DNA of 64,000 nt, from contig NZ_CP026029.1 in the NCBI RefSeq assembly GCF_023520895.1, positions 5,084,001-5,148,000 of the forward strand. The letters are read 5' to 3'. Positions within the stretch are counted from its first letter, which is position 1. Every line of letters starts with the position of its first letter. Below the pieces are notes generated by a model. The model had not been told where the DNA came from, did not search any database, and was given only the letters and a program-made list of their open reading frames with translations. The translations under genes were made by a program, and so were the position numbers. The DNA comes from Paenibacillus sp. PK3_47. GTDB taxonomy: Bacteria; Bacillota; Bacilli; Paenibacillales; Paenibacillaceae. Shown here in pieces: positions 9,020-17,216 of the stretch.

Positions 9020-10435
9020 ATGAAAAAAGCACGCTTTCAAAAAAGAATGGTTGTAACGCTCGCCGGTATGCTGCTGGTACTTTCAGGCTGCGGCAACGGC
9101 AACGGCAACAATAACAACAATTCAAATGCAGGTGGAAACAACAATCAGACTGAGAACAGTGCTGCAGCCAATGCGGAAGGTACAGTCAGTGCCGCCGCTG
9201 CCGGGCCTGTCAAAATCACCTGGTGGCATTCCATGTCCGGCGCCGGAGAAAAGGCGATCAATGGTATTGTTTCAGCGTTCAATGAGAGCCAGGAAAATAT
9301 TGAAGTTGAAGCCGTATATCAGGGGAAATATGATGAAAGCTTGAATAAGCTTAAAGCCTCTATCGGCTCGGACAGCGGGCCGGACCTGATCCAGGTGTAT
9401 GAGATCGGCAGCAAGTTCATGATCGACTCCAAGCTGATTACCCCGGTACAGCAGTTTATAGACGAGGACAATTATGATTTGTCCGGGCTGGAGCCGAATA
9501 TTATCCGGTATTACACCATTGACGATAAATTGAATGCTATGCCTTTTAATACGTCTAATCCCATTCTCTACTATAATAAGGATGCCTTCAAGGCAGCGGG
9601 ACTGGACCCGGAGAAACCGCCTGCAACGTTCGAGGAATTTGAGGCAGCGGCAGCCGCACTCAGCAAGGATGGTAAGGCGGGTGCGACGATTGCGATCTAC
9701 GGCTGGTTTATGGAGCAGTTATTCGCCAATCAAAATGCTGATTATGTAAATAACGGCAACGGGAGGGAATCCGCTGCTACGGAATCTCTGCTTGCTTCCG
9801 AAGCCGGGGTGAAAACGCTGGAATGGTGGAAAAAGATGGTTGATGACGGTGTGGTTGCCAATTTGGGACGGGATACCGATGATACGGATGCTGCCTTTGC
9901 TGCCGGCCAGGTGGCTATGACGCTGAATTCTACGGCATCGCTGCGGAACATGGTTGAGGCCGCCGGCGGCAAATTTGAAGTCGGGACAGGCTTTCTGCCC
10001 AAACCGGAAGCGGCGAAGGAAGGCGGAGTCATCGTCGGCGGTGCCAGTCTCTACATCATGAATAACAAGCCGGAAGCCCAGCAAAAAGCGGCATGGGAAT
10101 TCATTAAATATGTAGCTTCACCGGAAGTTCAGGCGGACTGGAGTGTGAACACAGGCTACTTCCCGATTCATCAGGGAGCTTACGACCAGCAGGTGCTTAA
10201 GGATAATATGGTGAAATATCCGCAATTCCAGACCGCAGTGGACCAGCTTCACGCTTCGAGTGCATCGGCGGCTACATCGGGTGCGGTAATGGGAGTATTC
10301 CCGGAAGCGCGTCAGATCGTGGAAGGTGCGATTGAAGAAGCGCTGAACGGGCAAAAGCAGCCCAAGCAGGCCCTTGAAGATGCTGCCAAGCAAATTACCG
10401 GGAAGATCGGGCAGTATAATGACACTGTAAAATAG
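9020..10435 (+). CDS. ugpB: ABC transporter substrate-binding lipoprotein, UgpB-like
   Basis: 471 residues. The signal peptide ends in the lipobox L21-S22-G23-C24, followed by an Asn/Gly-rich linker typical of Paenibacillus lipoproteins. The mature part resembles UgpB, the sn-glycerol-3-phosphate binding protein: WWHSMSG near the start, PDLIQVYEIGS, PFNTSNPILYYNKDAFKAAG with GLDPEKPP after it, and VGGASLYIMN. These match known UgpB segments from memory of the E. coli protein. The ATG at 9020 has AAGGAG at 9004-9010, and earlier in-frame ATGs lack a site and would bury the signal peptide. It closes the permease-permease-binding protein operon. Confidence 0.8.
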   Translation: MKKARFQKRMVVTLAGMLLVLSGCGNGNGNNNNNSNAGGNNNQTENSAAANAEGTVSAAAAGPVKITWWHSMSGAGEKAINGIVSAFNESQENIEVEAVYQGKYDESLNKLKASIGSDSGPDLIQVYEIGSKFMIDSKLITPVQQFIDEDNYDLSGLEPNIIRYYTIDDKLNAMPFNTSNPILYYNKDAFKAAGLDPEKPPATFEEFEAAAAALSKDGKAGATIAIYGWFMEQLFANQNADYVNNGNGRESAATESLLASEAGVKTLEWWKKMVDDGVVANLGRDTDDTDAAFAAGQVAMTLNSTASLRNMVEAAGGKFEVGTGFLPKPEAAKEGGVIVGGASLYIMNNKPEAQQKAAWEFIKYVASPEVQADWSVNTGYFPIHQGAYDQQVLKDNMVKYPQFQTAVDQLHASSASAATSGAVMGVFPEARQIVEGAIEEALNGQKQPKQALEDAAKQITGKIGQYNDTVK

Positions 10436-10463
10436 GATTCGGACGAATCAATAGCAGCAGGAG

Positions 10464-10487
10464 AGCCGGGCGGATGCCCGGCTTTTT
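10464..10487. terminator. Terminator between ugpB-like gene and convergent glycosyltransferase
   Basis: Perfect 8-bp arms AGCCGGGC (10464-10471) and GCCCGGCT (10476-10483) around GGAT, followed by a T-run. It stops the Ugp-like operon. The opposite strand lacks a long T-run. Confidence 0.85.
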
Positions 10488-10500
10488 ATGTCAGATATAG

Positions 10501-11667
10501 TCAGGCACTGAATATTCCCGGAATTTCCGCATGGCCTTTACTGCGCCTGCTCTCAATTACATTCTCATAATTCCTGATGAGCCCGTCGAAAATCTGCTCC
10601 CAGGAGCGGCACAGCGCCTGCTTGCGTCCTTCCGCACCCATCGCTGCGCGCAGACCGGGGTGCAGGACGGCAGCGCATATCTCCTGCACTAGCGTCCCGG
10701 GCTGATGCGCTGCAAATACCGTGCCGGTCACGCCGGGTACGATGAGGTCTCTGCTACCTCCTGCATCGGCAGCGATCACCGGCAGGCCGGAAGCCATCGC
10801 TTCCAGAACAACATTGCCGAAGGTCTCTGTAGCGGATGGAAAGACAAACATATCCGCCGAAGCATACAGCTCCGCCAGTTCTTCCCCGTATTTGCTGCCG
10901 GCAAAGGTAACGTTATCCGGCGCCTGCTCCTGCAGCTCCGGCAGCAGCGGGCCGTCCCCCACAACGAGCAGATGAACAGCAGCCGCGATCGACTCCGGCA
11001 GCTGGCGCATGGCCAGCAGAAGGGTGGTTATATCCTTTTCCGGGGCGATTCTGCCGACATACAGCAGCAGCAAAGGGGCAGAAACACAGTAGCGTTCCCG
11101 GACAGTACTACTGCGCTTGTCAGGTGTATACAGGCTGCAGTCAACCCCTCTGGACCATGTCCGCAGCCGGTTGAAGCCTTGATTCTGCAGGTAGTCCACG
11201 GTTTCCTGGGACGGGGCGAGGATAGCATCACAGGTGCGGTGGAACCATTTCATGTATTTCCAGTAGAGCGGAACGATTCTGCGCATCCGGTAATATTCGA
11301 GGTAACGGTCAAAATGAGTGTGATAGGAGGCAACGTGGGGGAGGTTCTGTTTCCGGGCATAACGGAGCCCGCAGAGACCGAGGTTAAACGGGGTGGCCAT
11401 ATGCAGCAGATCGGGATGGAAGGCTTTCAGTTCATTGTGGATCGATGACATGCTGGGCAGAGCCAGCCGGCACTCGGGATACAGAAAAAACGGAATGCTG
11501 GCAACCGTCCGGACCGGATCGGCGTATCCTTCTTCGGGAGCGGATTTTGGCGTAAACAGCAAATGTTCTATGCCCCTGCGGTTGAGGTAGCCTGTAAGCC
11601 TGTGGAGCGTACGGGCCACACCGTTGGTTTGGGGAAGATAAGTGTCTGTGAACAAGGCTAAACGCAT
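10501..11667 (-). CDS. GT4-family glycosyltransferase
   Basis: 388 residues with two Rossmann-like halves. The N-terminus has the NG-containing loop DTYLPQTNGVARTL of retaining GT-B enzymes. The C-terminal half has VGRIAPEKD near residue 210 and the E-x7-E nucleotide-sugar motif in ETFGNVVLEAMASG at about residues 280-295. The closest functional group by look is the diacylglycerol or phosphatidyl-myo-inositol type glucosyl/mannosyltransferases, which act at the cytoplasmic membrane face. The acceptor is inference. The start has GGGAGGGG 6-7 bases upstream. Its setting between a Ugp-like importer and a surface propeller protein, with PhoP-like repeats upstream, would suit glycolipid synthesis during phosphate limitation. 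Confidence 0.8.
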   Translation of the reverse strand: MRLALFTDTYLPQTNGVARTLHRLTGYLNRRGIEHLLFTPKSAPEEGYADPVRTVASIPFFLYPECRLALPSMSSIHNELKAFHPDLLHMATPFNLGLCGLRYARKQNLPHVASYHTHFDRYLEYYRMRRIVPLYWKYMKWFHRTCDAILAPSQETVDYLQNQGFNRLRTWSRGVDCSLYTPDKRSSTVRERYCVSAPLLLLYVGRIAPEKDITTLLLAMRQLPESIAAAVHLLVVGDGPLLPELQEQAPDNVTFAGSKYGEELAELYASADMFVFPSATETFGNVVLEAMASGLPVIAADAGGSRDLIVPGVTGTVFAAHQPGTLVQEICAAVLHPGLRAAMGAEGRKQALCRSWEQIFDGLIRNYENVIESRRSKGHAEIPGIFSA

Positions 11668-11717
11668 GAATAACCCCTCCCAGTAACTCTTGTTATCATG
11701 ATCATAACAGGCGACTA

Positions 11718-11745
11718 TTCGATGAAGGTTAAGGTGAAGTTAAGT
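11718..11745. promoter_or_regulatory. Candidate PhoP-box repeats between divergent genes
   Basis: Hexamers TTCGAT (11718), TTAAGG (11729) and TTAAGT (11740) occur at exact 11-bp spacing, as expected for PhoP dimer sites. The intergenic region serves both the glycosyltransferase (minus) and the SLH propeller protein (plus). The individual hexamers deviate from TTAACA, so confidence is low. Confidence 0.3.
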
Positions 11746-11874
11746 TCGCGGCAGGCTTCAGCGGAGCGTTTTATCACCGGTTTTACATTCTCTTTAAGCA
11801 AATCTGCATATCCGCAAATACTTGTCCTCTATAGTGATGAAAAATAATCTATAGAGCACTGGAGTGACTATCCC

Positions 11875-14800
11875 TTGAATTCAACTGGCAAAACGATCCT
11901 CTCACTTCTCCTCGCCGCAGAGCTTGCGGCCGGTACGGCATTAGCGGCAGGTCCCTTGGCGGCAGCGGCCGCAGCTATCCCCGGCACCCCGTACAACGCC
12001 AGCGGCATTTATGATGTAACCGTTCCCCACATTATTATCAACCAGGTCTATGGCGGCGGAGATGCCGGAACTACAGAAGGTTATTTCTCCAAAGGTTTTA
12101 TTGAACTCTATAATCCTACGGATTCGGATGTGAATTTGAACGGCTGGTCGGTGCAGTACTCCGATCCCCATATGAACGGCACATGGAGCAAGCTGGAGCT
12201 GGCCGGTGTCATCAAGGCCCGTTCCTCCTATCTGATCACAGATGATAAAAATAATCCCGTCCATCAAAGCGATATCAGCAGCAAGGGCGATCAGCAGTGG
12301 AAAGATCTTCTTTTTTATAACAAAGGGATGAAAGTGGTGCTGCTCAGCAGTACAGATCTGCTGGAAACAGCGAACCCCTTCCTGGCCAAAACCCCGGCTT
12401 ATGTAGATATGATCGGCACAGCGGGAAATGACAACGGGTCTGCAATTGACGGCTATGAGAGTGAATATCCGACAGGCAAAAGCGGCGGTACCTCCAAGCA
12501 AAAGTCAGTGCGCCGTGCGGATTATGCCGATACGGATAACAATAAGAGGGATTTGGCCCAGATTTCGTTCGCTGACCTTGATGCATCGGCAATGAATCTG
12601 ATGCGGCCGCACAGCAGCAGCGACGGAGCATGGGGTGTAACGGCCCCTGCACTCGGTATCGCCAATACTTCGCTTCCGGATGCGGCTGCAGGTTCTCCTT
12701 ATACGGTGTCCCTCTCCGTTTACGGCGGTACAGCACCGTATTCTTTCGCTGCGGCAGGTCTGCCTGACGGCCTGAATATCGACGCAGTATCCGGTACAAT
12801 CAGCGGTACCCCGCTTGAAGCCGGTACTTCATCCGTAACGCTCACCGTTTACGACAGTGCAGCACCTTCAGTTAAAGCCGAAGCGCTTCTCCCGCTGACT
12901 GTCCAACAGACAGTTGAAGATGTGATCAGCATTACAAAGATCGGCGGGTACTCGGTCGGTACAACCAGCGAGGACGGCGGTGTAGCGGAGATTGTCAAGT
13001 ATAACCGGGACAACGGGAAATTCTATCTCGTTAACGGTGCTACACAACCTGCGTCGGTGGATATCGTTAATCTTAAGGATGGTGTCCATCCTGAAAAAGA
13101 AGCAAGCATCAATGTGGAACAGCTGGCGGAGACCGGAGGTTTCGTCTATGGCGACCTGACGAGTGTGGATATCAATACCGCCGCCAAGCGGATTGCTGTA
13201 GCCGTACAGGAAGCGGATGCAATGAAGAACGGCAAAGTGCTTGTCCTCGATTATGACGGCAAGCATCTGGAAACTTATGAAGCCGGGGTCCAGCCGGACA
13301 TGATCAAATATACGGAAGACGGCCGTTATATTCTTACTGCTGATGAAGCGGAGCCCCGCACACTGGAAGGTGACCCTGAGGGCAGCGTAACGATAATTGA
13401 TACAGTCACCAAGGAAGTACAGCTGGTTAAATTCGATAACCCGGCGCTTGTTGATGATCTTGTGCACATCCGCGGTGCAGTAGATCCCGAGAGTAAGCTG
13501 ATTACCGGAAAAGGCGGAAAGGAAGAGGCCGTACGCGACCTGGAGCCGGAGTTCATTGAGCTGTCAGATGATCAGACAACAGCATATGTAAGCCTTCAGG
13601 AGAACAACGCCATAGCGGCCATCGATATTGCCTCCCGCAAGCTGCTCTGGGTCAAAGGCCTTGGAGTCAAGGATCTGAGCTTGCCAGGGAACGGGCTTGA
13701 TCTGCTCAGCGACAAAATGATCAATCTGGAAAATGTACCCTTCTACGGTGTCTACATGCCGGACGGCATCAGCCAATATACGGTGAACGGCAAAACCTAT
13801 CTGTTTACGGCAAACGAAGGAGATGCCACAGAATGGGACAGCAAGGAAAATGCGACGAAGATCGGTAAAATAAAATCTTCATTGAATCCGGAGTCTGAGG
13901 CCGCGAAGTTCCTGAACGGAAATACGAAGTATGACGGGGTAGAGGTCATGTCGGATATGGGCCATGACGGAGTCTATCTGTACGGGGGCCGTTCCTTCTC
14001 GATCTGGGAGGCGGACACCATGAAGCAGGTCTACGACAGCGGCAGTGATTTTGAGAAAATTACCGCAGAGCGTCTTCCCGCCTATTTCAATGCCAGCAAC
14101 AGCAATACAACCCTGGACAGCCGCAGTCCCAAAAAAGGACCGGAGCCTGAATACGTCAAGGTAGGCAAGGTAGGCAAAAACGCGCTGGCATTCGTCGGAC
14201 TGGAGCGGATCGGCGGTCTGATGACTTACGATGTGACCCATCCGGAAGAGCCGCAGTTTGTAAATTATATCAATACCCGCATATTCACGCCAAAAGATAA
14301 TCTGGAGACCGATACAGGACCGGAAGGCATTGAATTCATCCCGGCTGCTGACAGCCCGACCGGACTGCCGCTGGTGCTGGTTGCCAACGAAGTCGGAGGA
14401 ACGGTTGCTGTTTATCAGCTGAATGTAACAAAGGTCAGCCTCGACCAGTCTTCGCTGTCTTTGAAAGCAGGAGGAGCAGGTGCAGCGCTGAAAGCAGGGG
14501 TTGAATATGGTAAGGGGGCGGCGCAAGGGCTTAACTGGAGCTCCTCCAATTCTGCTGTAGCCTCAGTGGATCAGAACGGTACCGTGACTCCGCATGCAGC
14601 CGGTTCGGTAGTAGTGTCTGTATACAGTGCGGACGGCTATGGTCTGGCTGAATCACAGGTGACTGTTGCGGCCGCAGATCCGGTTATTTCCCAGCCAGGG
14701 ACAGGAAGTAACCCTTCCGGCGGAACTGGAACAGGGACCGGAACATCAACGCCAGTAACGGCAGCGCCTGAAGCAGCGGTGAGTATTGAAGCCGGTAAAG

Positions 14801-15969
14801 CAGTCATTGCCGTTACATCAGCTGCAGATGCTTCCGGCAACGTAAGCTTCGCTGTTACCGCAGAACAGGTTGCGGCAGCACTTGAGGCGCTGAATCCTTC
14901 GGCGGCCAAAGAGCTGGTATTCCGTATCCCGGCTGATGGCGCAGAAGGTGATATTACCCTGAAGGTTCCGGCAGCGGCCTGGGCCGGTATCGCCGGCAGC
15001 ACACTTGAGACAGTGACTTTGACCGGCGGGAAAGGCACCATTTCCTTCGACCGCGCGGCGGTCTCGGCCATTCAGAGCTCAGCGGGCGGTGAAGAAATCA
15101 GTCTGAGCATTGCTGCAGCAAGTCCCGGCAGTAGTCCGGCTGCGGACAGCCTGGTTGGCAGCCGTCCGGCAGTAAGACTCACAGTTCAGGCGGGCACCCG
15201 GAACATTTCCAGCTTCGGCAGCGGAACTGCGGCAGTCAGCATTCCGTATACATTGGCTTCCGGTGAAGACAGCAATGCGGTAGCGGCTTATAACGTAACC
15301 GCAGAGGGCGGATTGGTTGTCCTGCCCGGCAGCAGCTACAATACAGCAACGGGTCAGCTGTCATTCCGTACCGGACACTTCTCCATTTACGCCGTAGGCT
15401 ACAACAAGCCAGCCTTCACGGATACTGCAAACAGTTACGCCAAGGATTCCATCACATATCTTGCGGCACGCGGCGTGATTACCGGCATCTCGGCAGAGCA
15501 GTTTGGCCTGAAAAGCAGGCTCAGCCGCGCTGATGCGGCCCTGCTGCTGGCCCGGCTGGCCGGGGCTGAGCTGAACACCCCGGCATCCGGCAGCTTCACG
15601 GATGTGAAGCCGGCAGACTACTTCGCATCGGCTGTGACATGGGCGAGCACGAACAAAATCGTCAATGGCACCGGAGACGGCAAGTTTGAGCCTAAAGCGG
15701 CTGTCACACGCGAGCAGCTGGCAGTGATGATTATCCGGTTGGCGGAGGCAATGAACTGGAACCTGCCGGCAACCGGAGCTTCTGCAGCATTCGCTGATCA
15801 GCAGTCCATCAGCGCTTATGCGCTGGAAGCGGCAGAGGCTGCGGTGCAGGCAGGCATCCTGTCCGGCCAGGCCGCTGCTGGCGGCAGCGTGAACTTTGCG
15901 CCGCAGGCTTCGGCTACGCGGGAGGAAACGGCGCATATGCTGGCCAAGCTGCTCCAAGCGGTGCAGTAA
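11875..15969 (+). CDS. SLH-anchored surface protein: lamin-tail domain, Ig, choice-of-anchor-I beta-propeller, SLH x3
   Basis: 1,364 residues, starting at TTG 11875 (GGAG 10 bases upstream) with an Ala-rich signal peptide of about 35 residues. Domains in order: lamin-tail-like domain about 50-150 (GFIELYNPTDSDVNLNGWSV); putative Ig about 258-342 (GLPDGLNIDAVSGTISGTP); large beta-propeller about 352-852 of the choice-of-anchor-I kind, often annotated as phosphatase- or phytase-like (TANEGDATEW, DTGPEGIEF); bacterial Ig-like 2 about 852-932; Gly/Thr linker; a beta domain; and three SLH domains from about residue 1180 to the end, which bind pyruvylated wall polymer. Enzymatic activity is unproven. 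It sits downstream of a Ugp-like importer and could release phosphate outside the cell, which is inference. A terminator follows. Confidence 0.8.
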   Translation: MNSTGKTILSLLLAAELAAGTALAAGPLAAAAAAIPGTPYNASGIYDVTVPHIIINQVYGGGDAGTTEGYFSKGFIELYNPTDSDVNLNGWSVQYSDPHMNGTWSKLELAGVIKARSSYLITDDKNNPVHQSDISSKGDQQWKDLLFYNKGMKVVLLSSTDLLETANPFLAKTPAYVDMIGTAGNDNGSAIDGYESEYPTGKSGGTSKQKSVRRADYADTDNNKRDLAQISFADLDASAMNLMRPHSSSDGAWGVTAPALGIANTSLPDAAAGSPYTVSLSVYGGTAPYSFAAAGLPDGLNIDAVSGTISGTPLEAGTSSVTLTVYDSAAPSVKAEALLPLTVQQTVEDVISITKIGGYSVGTTSEDGGVAEIVKYNRDNGKFYLVNGATQPASVDIVNLKDGVHPEKEASINVEQLAETGGFVYGDLTSVDINTAAKRIAVAVQEADAMKNGKVLVLDYDGKHLETYEAGVQPDMIKYTEDGRYILTADEAEPRTLEGDPEGSVTIIDTVTKEVQLVKFDNPALVDDLVHIRGAVDPESKLITGKGGKEEAVRDLEPEFIELSDDQTTAYVSLQENNAIAAIDIASRKLLWVKGLGVKDLSLPGNGLDLLSDKMINLENVPFYGVYMPDGISQYTVNGKTYLFTANEGDATEWDSKENATKIGKIKSSLNPESEAAKFLNGNTKYDGVEVMSDMGHDGVYLYGGRSFSIWEADTMKQVYDSGSDFEKITAERLPAYFNASNSNTTLDSRSPKKGPEPEYVKVGKVGKNALAFVGLERIGGLMTYDVTHPEEPQFVNYINTRIFTPKDNLETDTGPEGIEFIPAADSPTGLPLVLVANEVGGTVAVYQLNVTKVSLDQSSLSLKAGGAGAALKAGVEYGKGAAQGLNWSSSNSAVASVDQNGTVTPHAAGSVVVSVYSADGYGLAESQVTVAAADPVISQPGTGSNPSGGTGTGTGTSTPVTAAPEAAVSIEAGKAVIAVTSAADASGNVSFAVTAEQVAAALEALNPSAAKELVFRIPADGAEGDITLKVPAAAWAGIAGSTLETVTLTGGKGTISFDRAAVSAIQSSAGGEEISLSIAAASPGSSPAADSLVGSRPAVRLTVQAGTRNISSFGSGTAAVSIPYTLASGEDSNAVAAYNVTAEGGLVVLPGSSYNTATGQLSFRTGHFSIYAVGYNKPAFTDTANSYAKDSITYLAARGVITGISAEQFGLKSRLSRADAALLLARLAGAELNTPASGSFTDVKPADYFASAVTWASTNKIVNGTGDGKFEPKAAVTREQLAVMIIRLAEAMNWNLPATGASAAFADQQSISAYALEAAEAAVQAGILSGQAAAGGSVNFAPQASATREETAHMLAKLLQAVQ

Positions 15970-15991
15970 TCATTTGGCTTGTGAATCATTG

Positions 15992-16026
15992 GCCCCTGGC
16001 GCTAAAAATAGCGTCAGGGGCTTTTT
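15992..16026 (+). terminator. Rho-independent terminator
   Basis: Long arms GCCCCTGGCGCTA and TAGCGTCAGGGGC (one G-T wobble) around a short A-rich loop, followed by TTTTT. Confidence 0.9.
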
Positions 16027-16156
16027 GCCGCAGCAGTAATGGGTAGAAAACAGTTATATTCGTTCTCACCATTGCTTACTTGAGCCGGACATAACTATGG
16101 TAGAGCTATAACGATAACGAAAATCCATCCGAATAGCAGAAAGGAATTGCCAAGCA

Positions 16157-16567
16157 ATGAACATCTCTTTTGCAACCGATAACGACTACGACTGGATCAA
16201 GAACCGGGACCGTCATCTCCAGGAAAAGTTGATTATACCTAAAATCAGCGGAAAGGAAATTTACTTATTACGCGATGAGAATGAGGCCATCCTCGGGTGG
16301 ATGCGTTACGGATACTTTTGGGACAATACACCGTTCATGAATATGCTGTGGATTGATCAGCCGTACCGCAGCCAGGGGCTGGGCAAAGCTGTGACCGTAC
16401 ACTGGGAGAATGACATGAAGCTGCAGGGTTACAGGATGGTTATGACTTCATCGCAAGCCGACGAGGGTGCACAGCATTTTTATAGAAAACTGGGTTATAC
16501 AGATGCCGGGTGTTTAATGCTGGACAGCCAGCCTTTGGAAATACTTTTTACCAAAAAATTGAACTAA
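16157..16567 (+). CDS. GNAT family N-acetyltransferase
   Basis: 136 residues, a typical single GNAT domain. The acetyl-CoA binding signature RSQGLGKAV is at about residues 74-82, and the closing AQHFYRKLGY strand-helix is at about residues 108-117. The acceptor could be a small amine, an antibiotic or a protein N-terminus and is not readable. An AAAGGA site lies about 11 bases before the ATG. Short gene with no operon partner apart from the VOC gene 69 bp downstream. Confidence 0.8.
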   Translation: MNISFATDNDYDWIKNRDRHLQEKLIIPKISGKEIYLLRDENEAILGWMRYGYFWDNTPFMNMLWIDQPYRSQGLGKAVTVHWENDMKLQGYRMVMTSSQADEGAQHFYRKLGYTDAGCLMLDSQPLEILFTKKLN

Positions 16568-16636
16568 ATCTCTCTTCCGGTGCTATAATCAAAAAGGAAC
16601 GAGACAGGCTCAAATATACGCGAGAGGTGATCAGGT

Positions 16637-17047
16637 ATGGGATTTCAGGCAGGCCAGGTTTTTATTAATTTTCCGGTAAAGGATCTGCAGGCATCGGTTG
16701 AATTTTTTACCGCTGTGGGCTTTGAGTTTGATCCGAATTATACGGATGAGAACGCTACGTGTATGATTATCAACGACAAGACGTATGCGATGCTGCTGAC
16801 CCGGGAGTTTTTCAGTACCTTTTCGTCCAAGGCGATAACTGATACCTCCAGCCACACAGAAGTGATTACCGCAATTTCAGCCGTAAGCCGGGAGCAGGTG
16901 GACGAGCTGGTGAAGAAGGCGCTGGCTGCCGGAGGGAAGCCCTACAATGATCCCTCGGATATGGGTTTTATGTATACCTGGAGTTTTCAGGATATTGACG
17001 GGCATCTGTGGGAAATCATGTACATGGATGAGAACGCTCAACAGTAA
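16637..17047 (+). CDS. VOC (glyoxalase/bleomycin-resistance-like) family protein
   Basis: 136 residues with two beta-alpha-beta-beta-beta halves. The N-terminal part, FINFPVKDLQASVEFFTAVGF, and the C-terminal DIDGHLWEIMYMD are diagnostic of the vicinal-oxygen-chelate fold. The His and Glu of GHLWEI may be metal ligands. Members include glyoxalase, dioxygenases and binding proteins, and the actual role here is unknown. An AGGT-type site precedes the ATG. The gene ends in a hairpin at 17069. Confidence 0.8.
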   Translation: MGFQAGQVFINFPVKDLQASVEFFTAVGFEFDPNYTDENATCMIINDKTYAMLLTREFFSTFSSKAITDTSSHTEVITAISAVSREQVDELVKKALAAGGKPYNDPSDMGFMYTWSFQDIDGHLWEIMYMDENAQQ

Positions 17048-17068
17048 TTTATAGTATAGTTAATTTGG

Positions 17069-17095
17069 CCTCCGGACGAGCTCCGGGGGTTTTTT
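17069..17095 (+). terminator. Rho-independent terminator after the VOC gene
   Basis: Arms CCTCCGGA and TCCGGGGG (one wobble pair) with a CGAGC loop, followed by six T residues. Confidence 0.85.
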
Positions 17096-17216
17096 GTTAA
17101 TGGTTTACGGTCCGCATACAAAACTTGGGAGACTATTTAATATCCGGCCTTTAGAATGAGTTTGTAGGTCTAATAGACTAATAGATTCTGAAGATAGGTA
17201 TGGAGGGATGATACTC

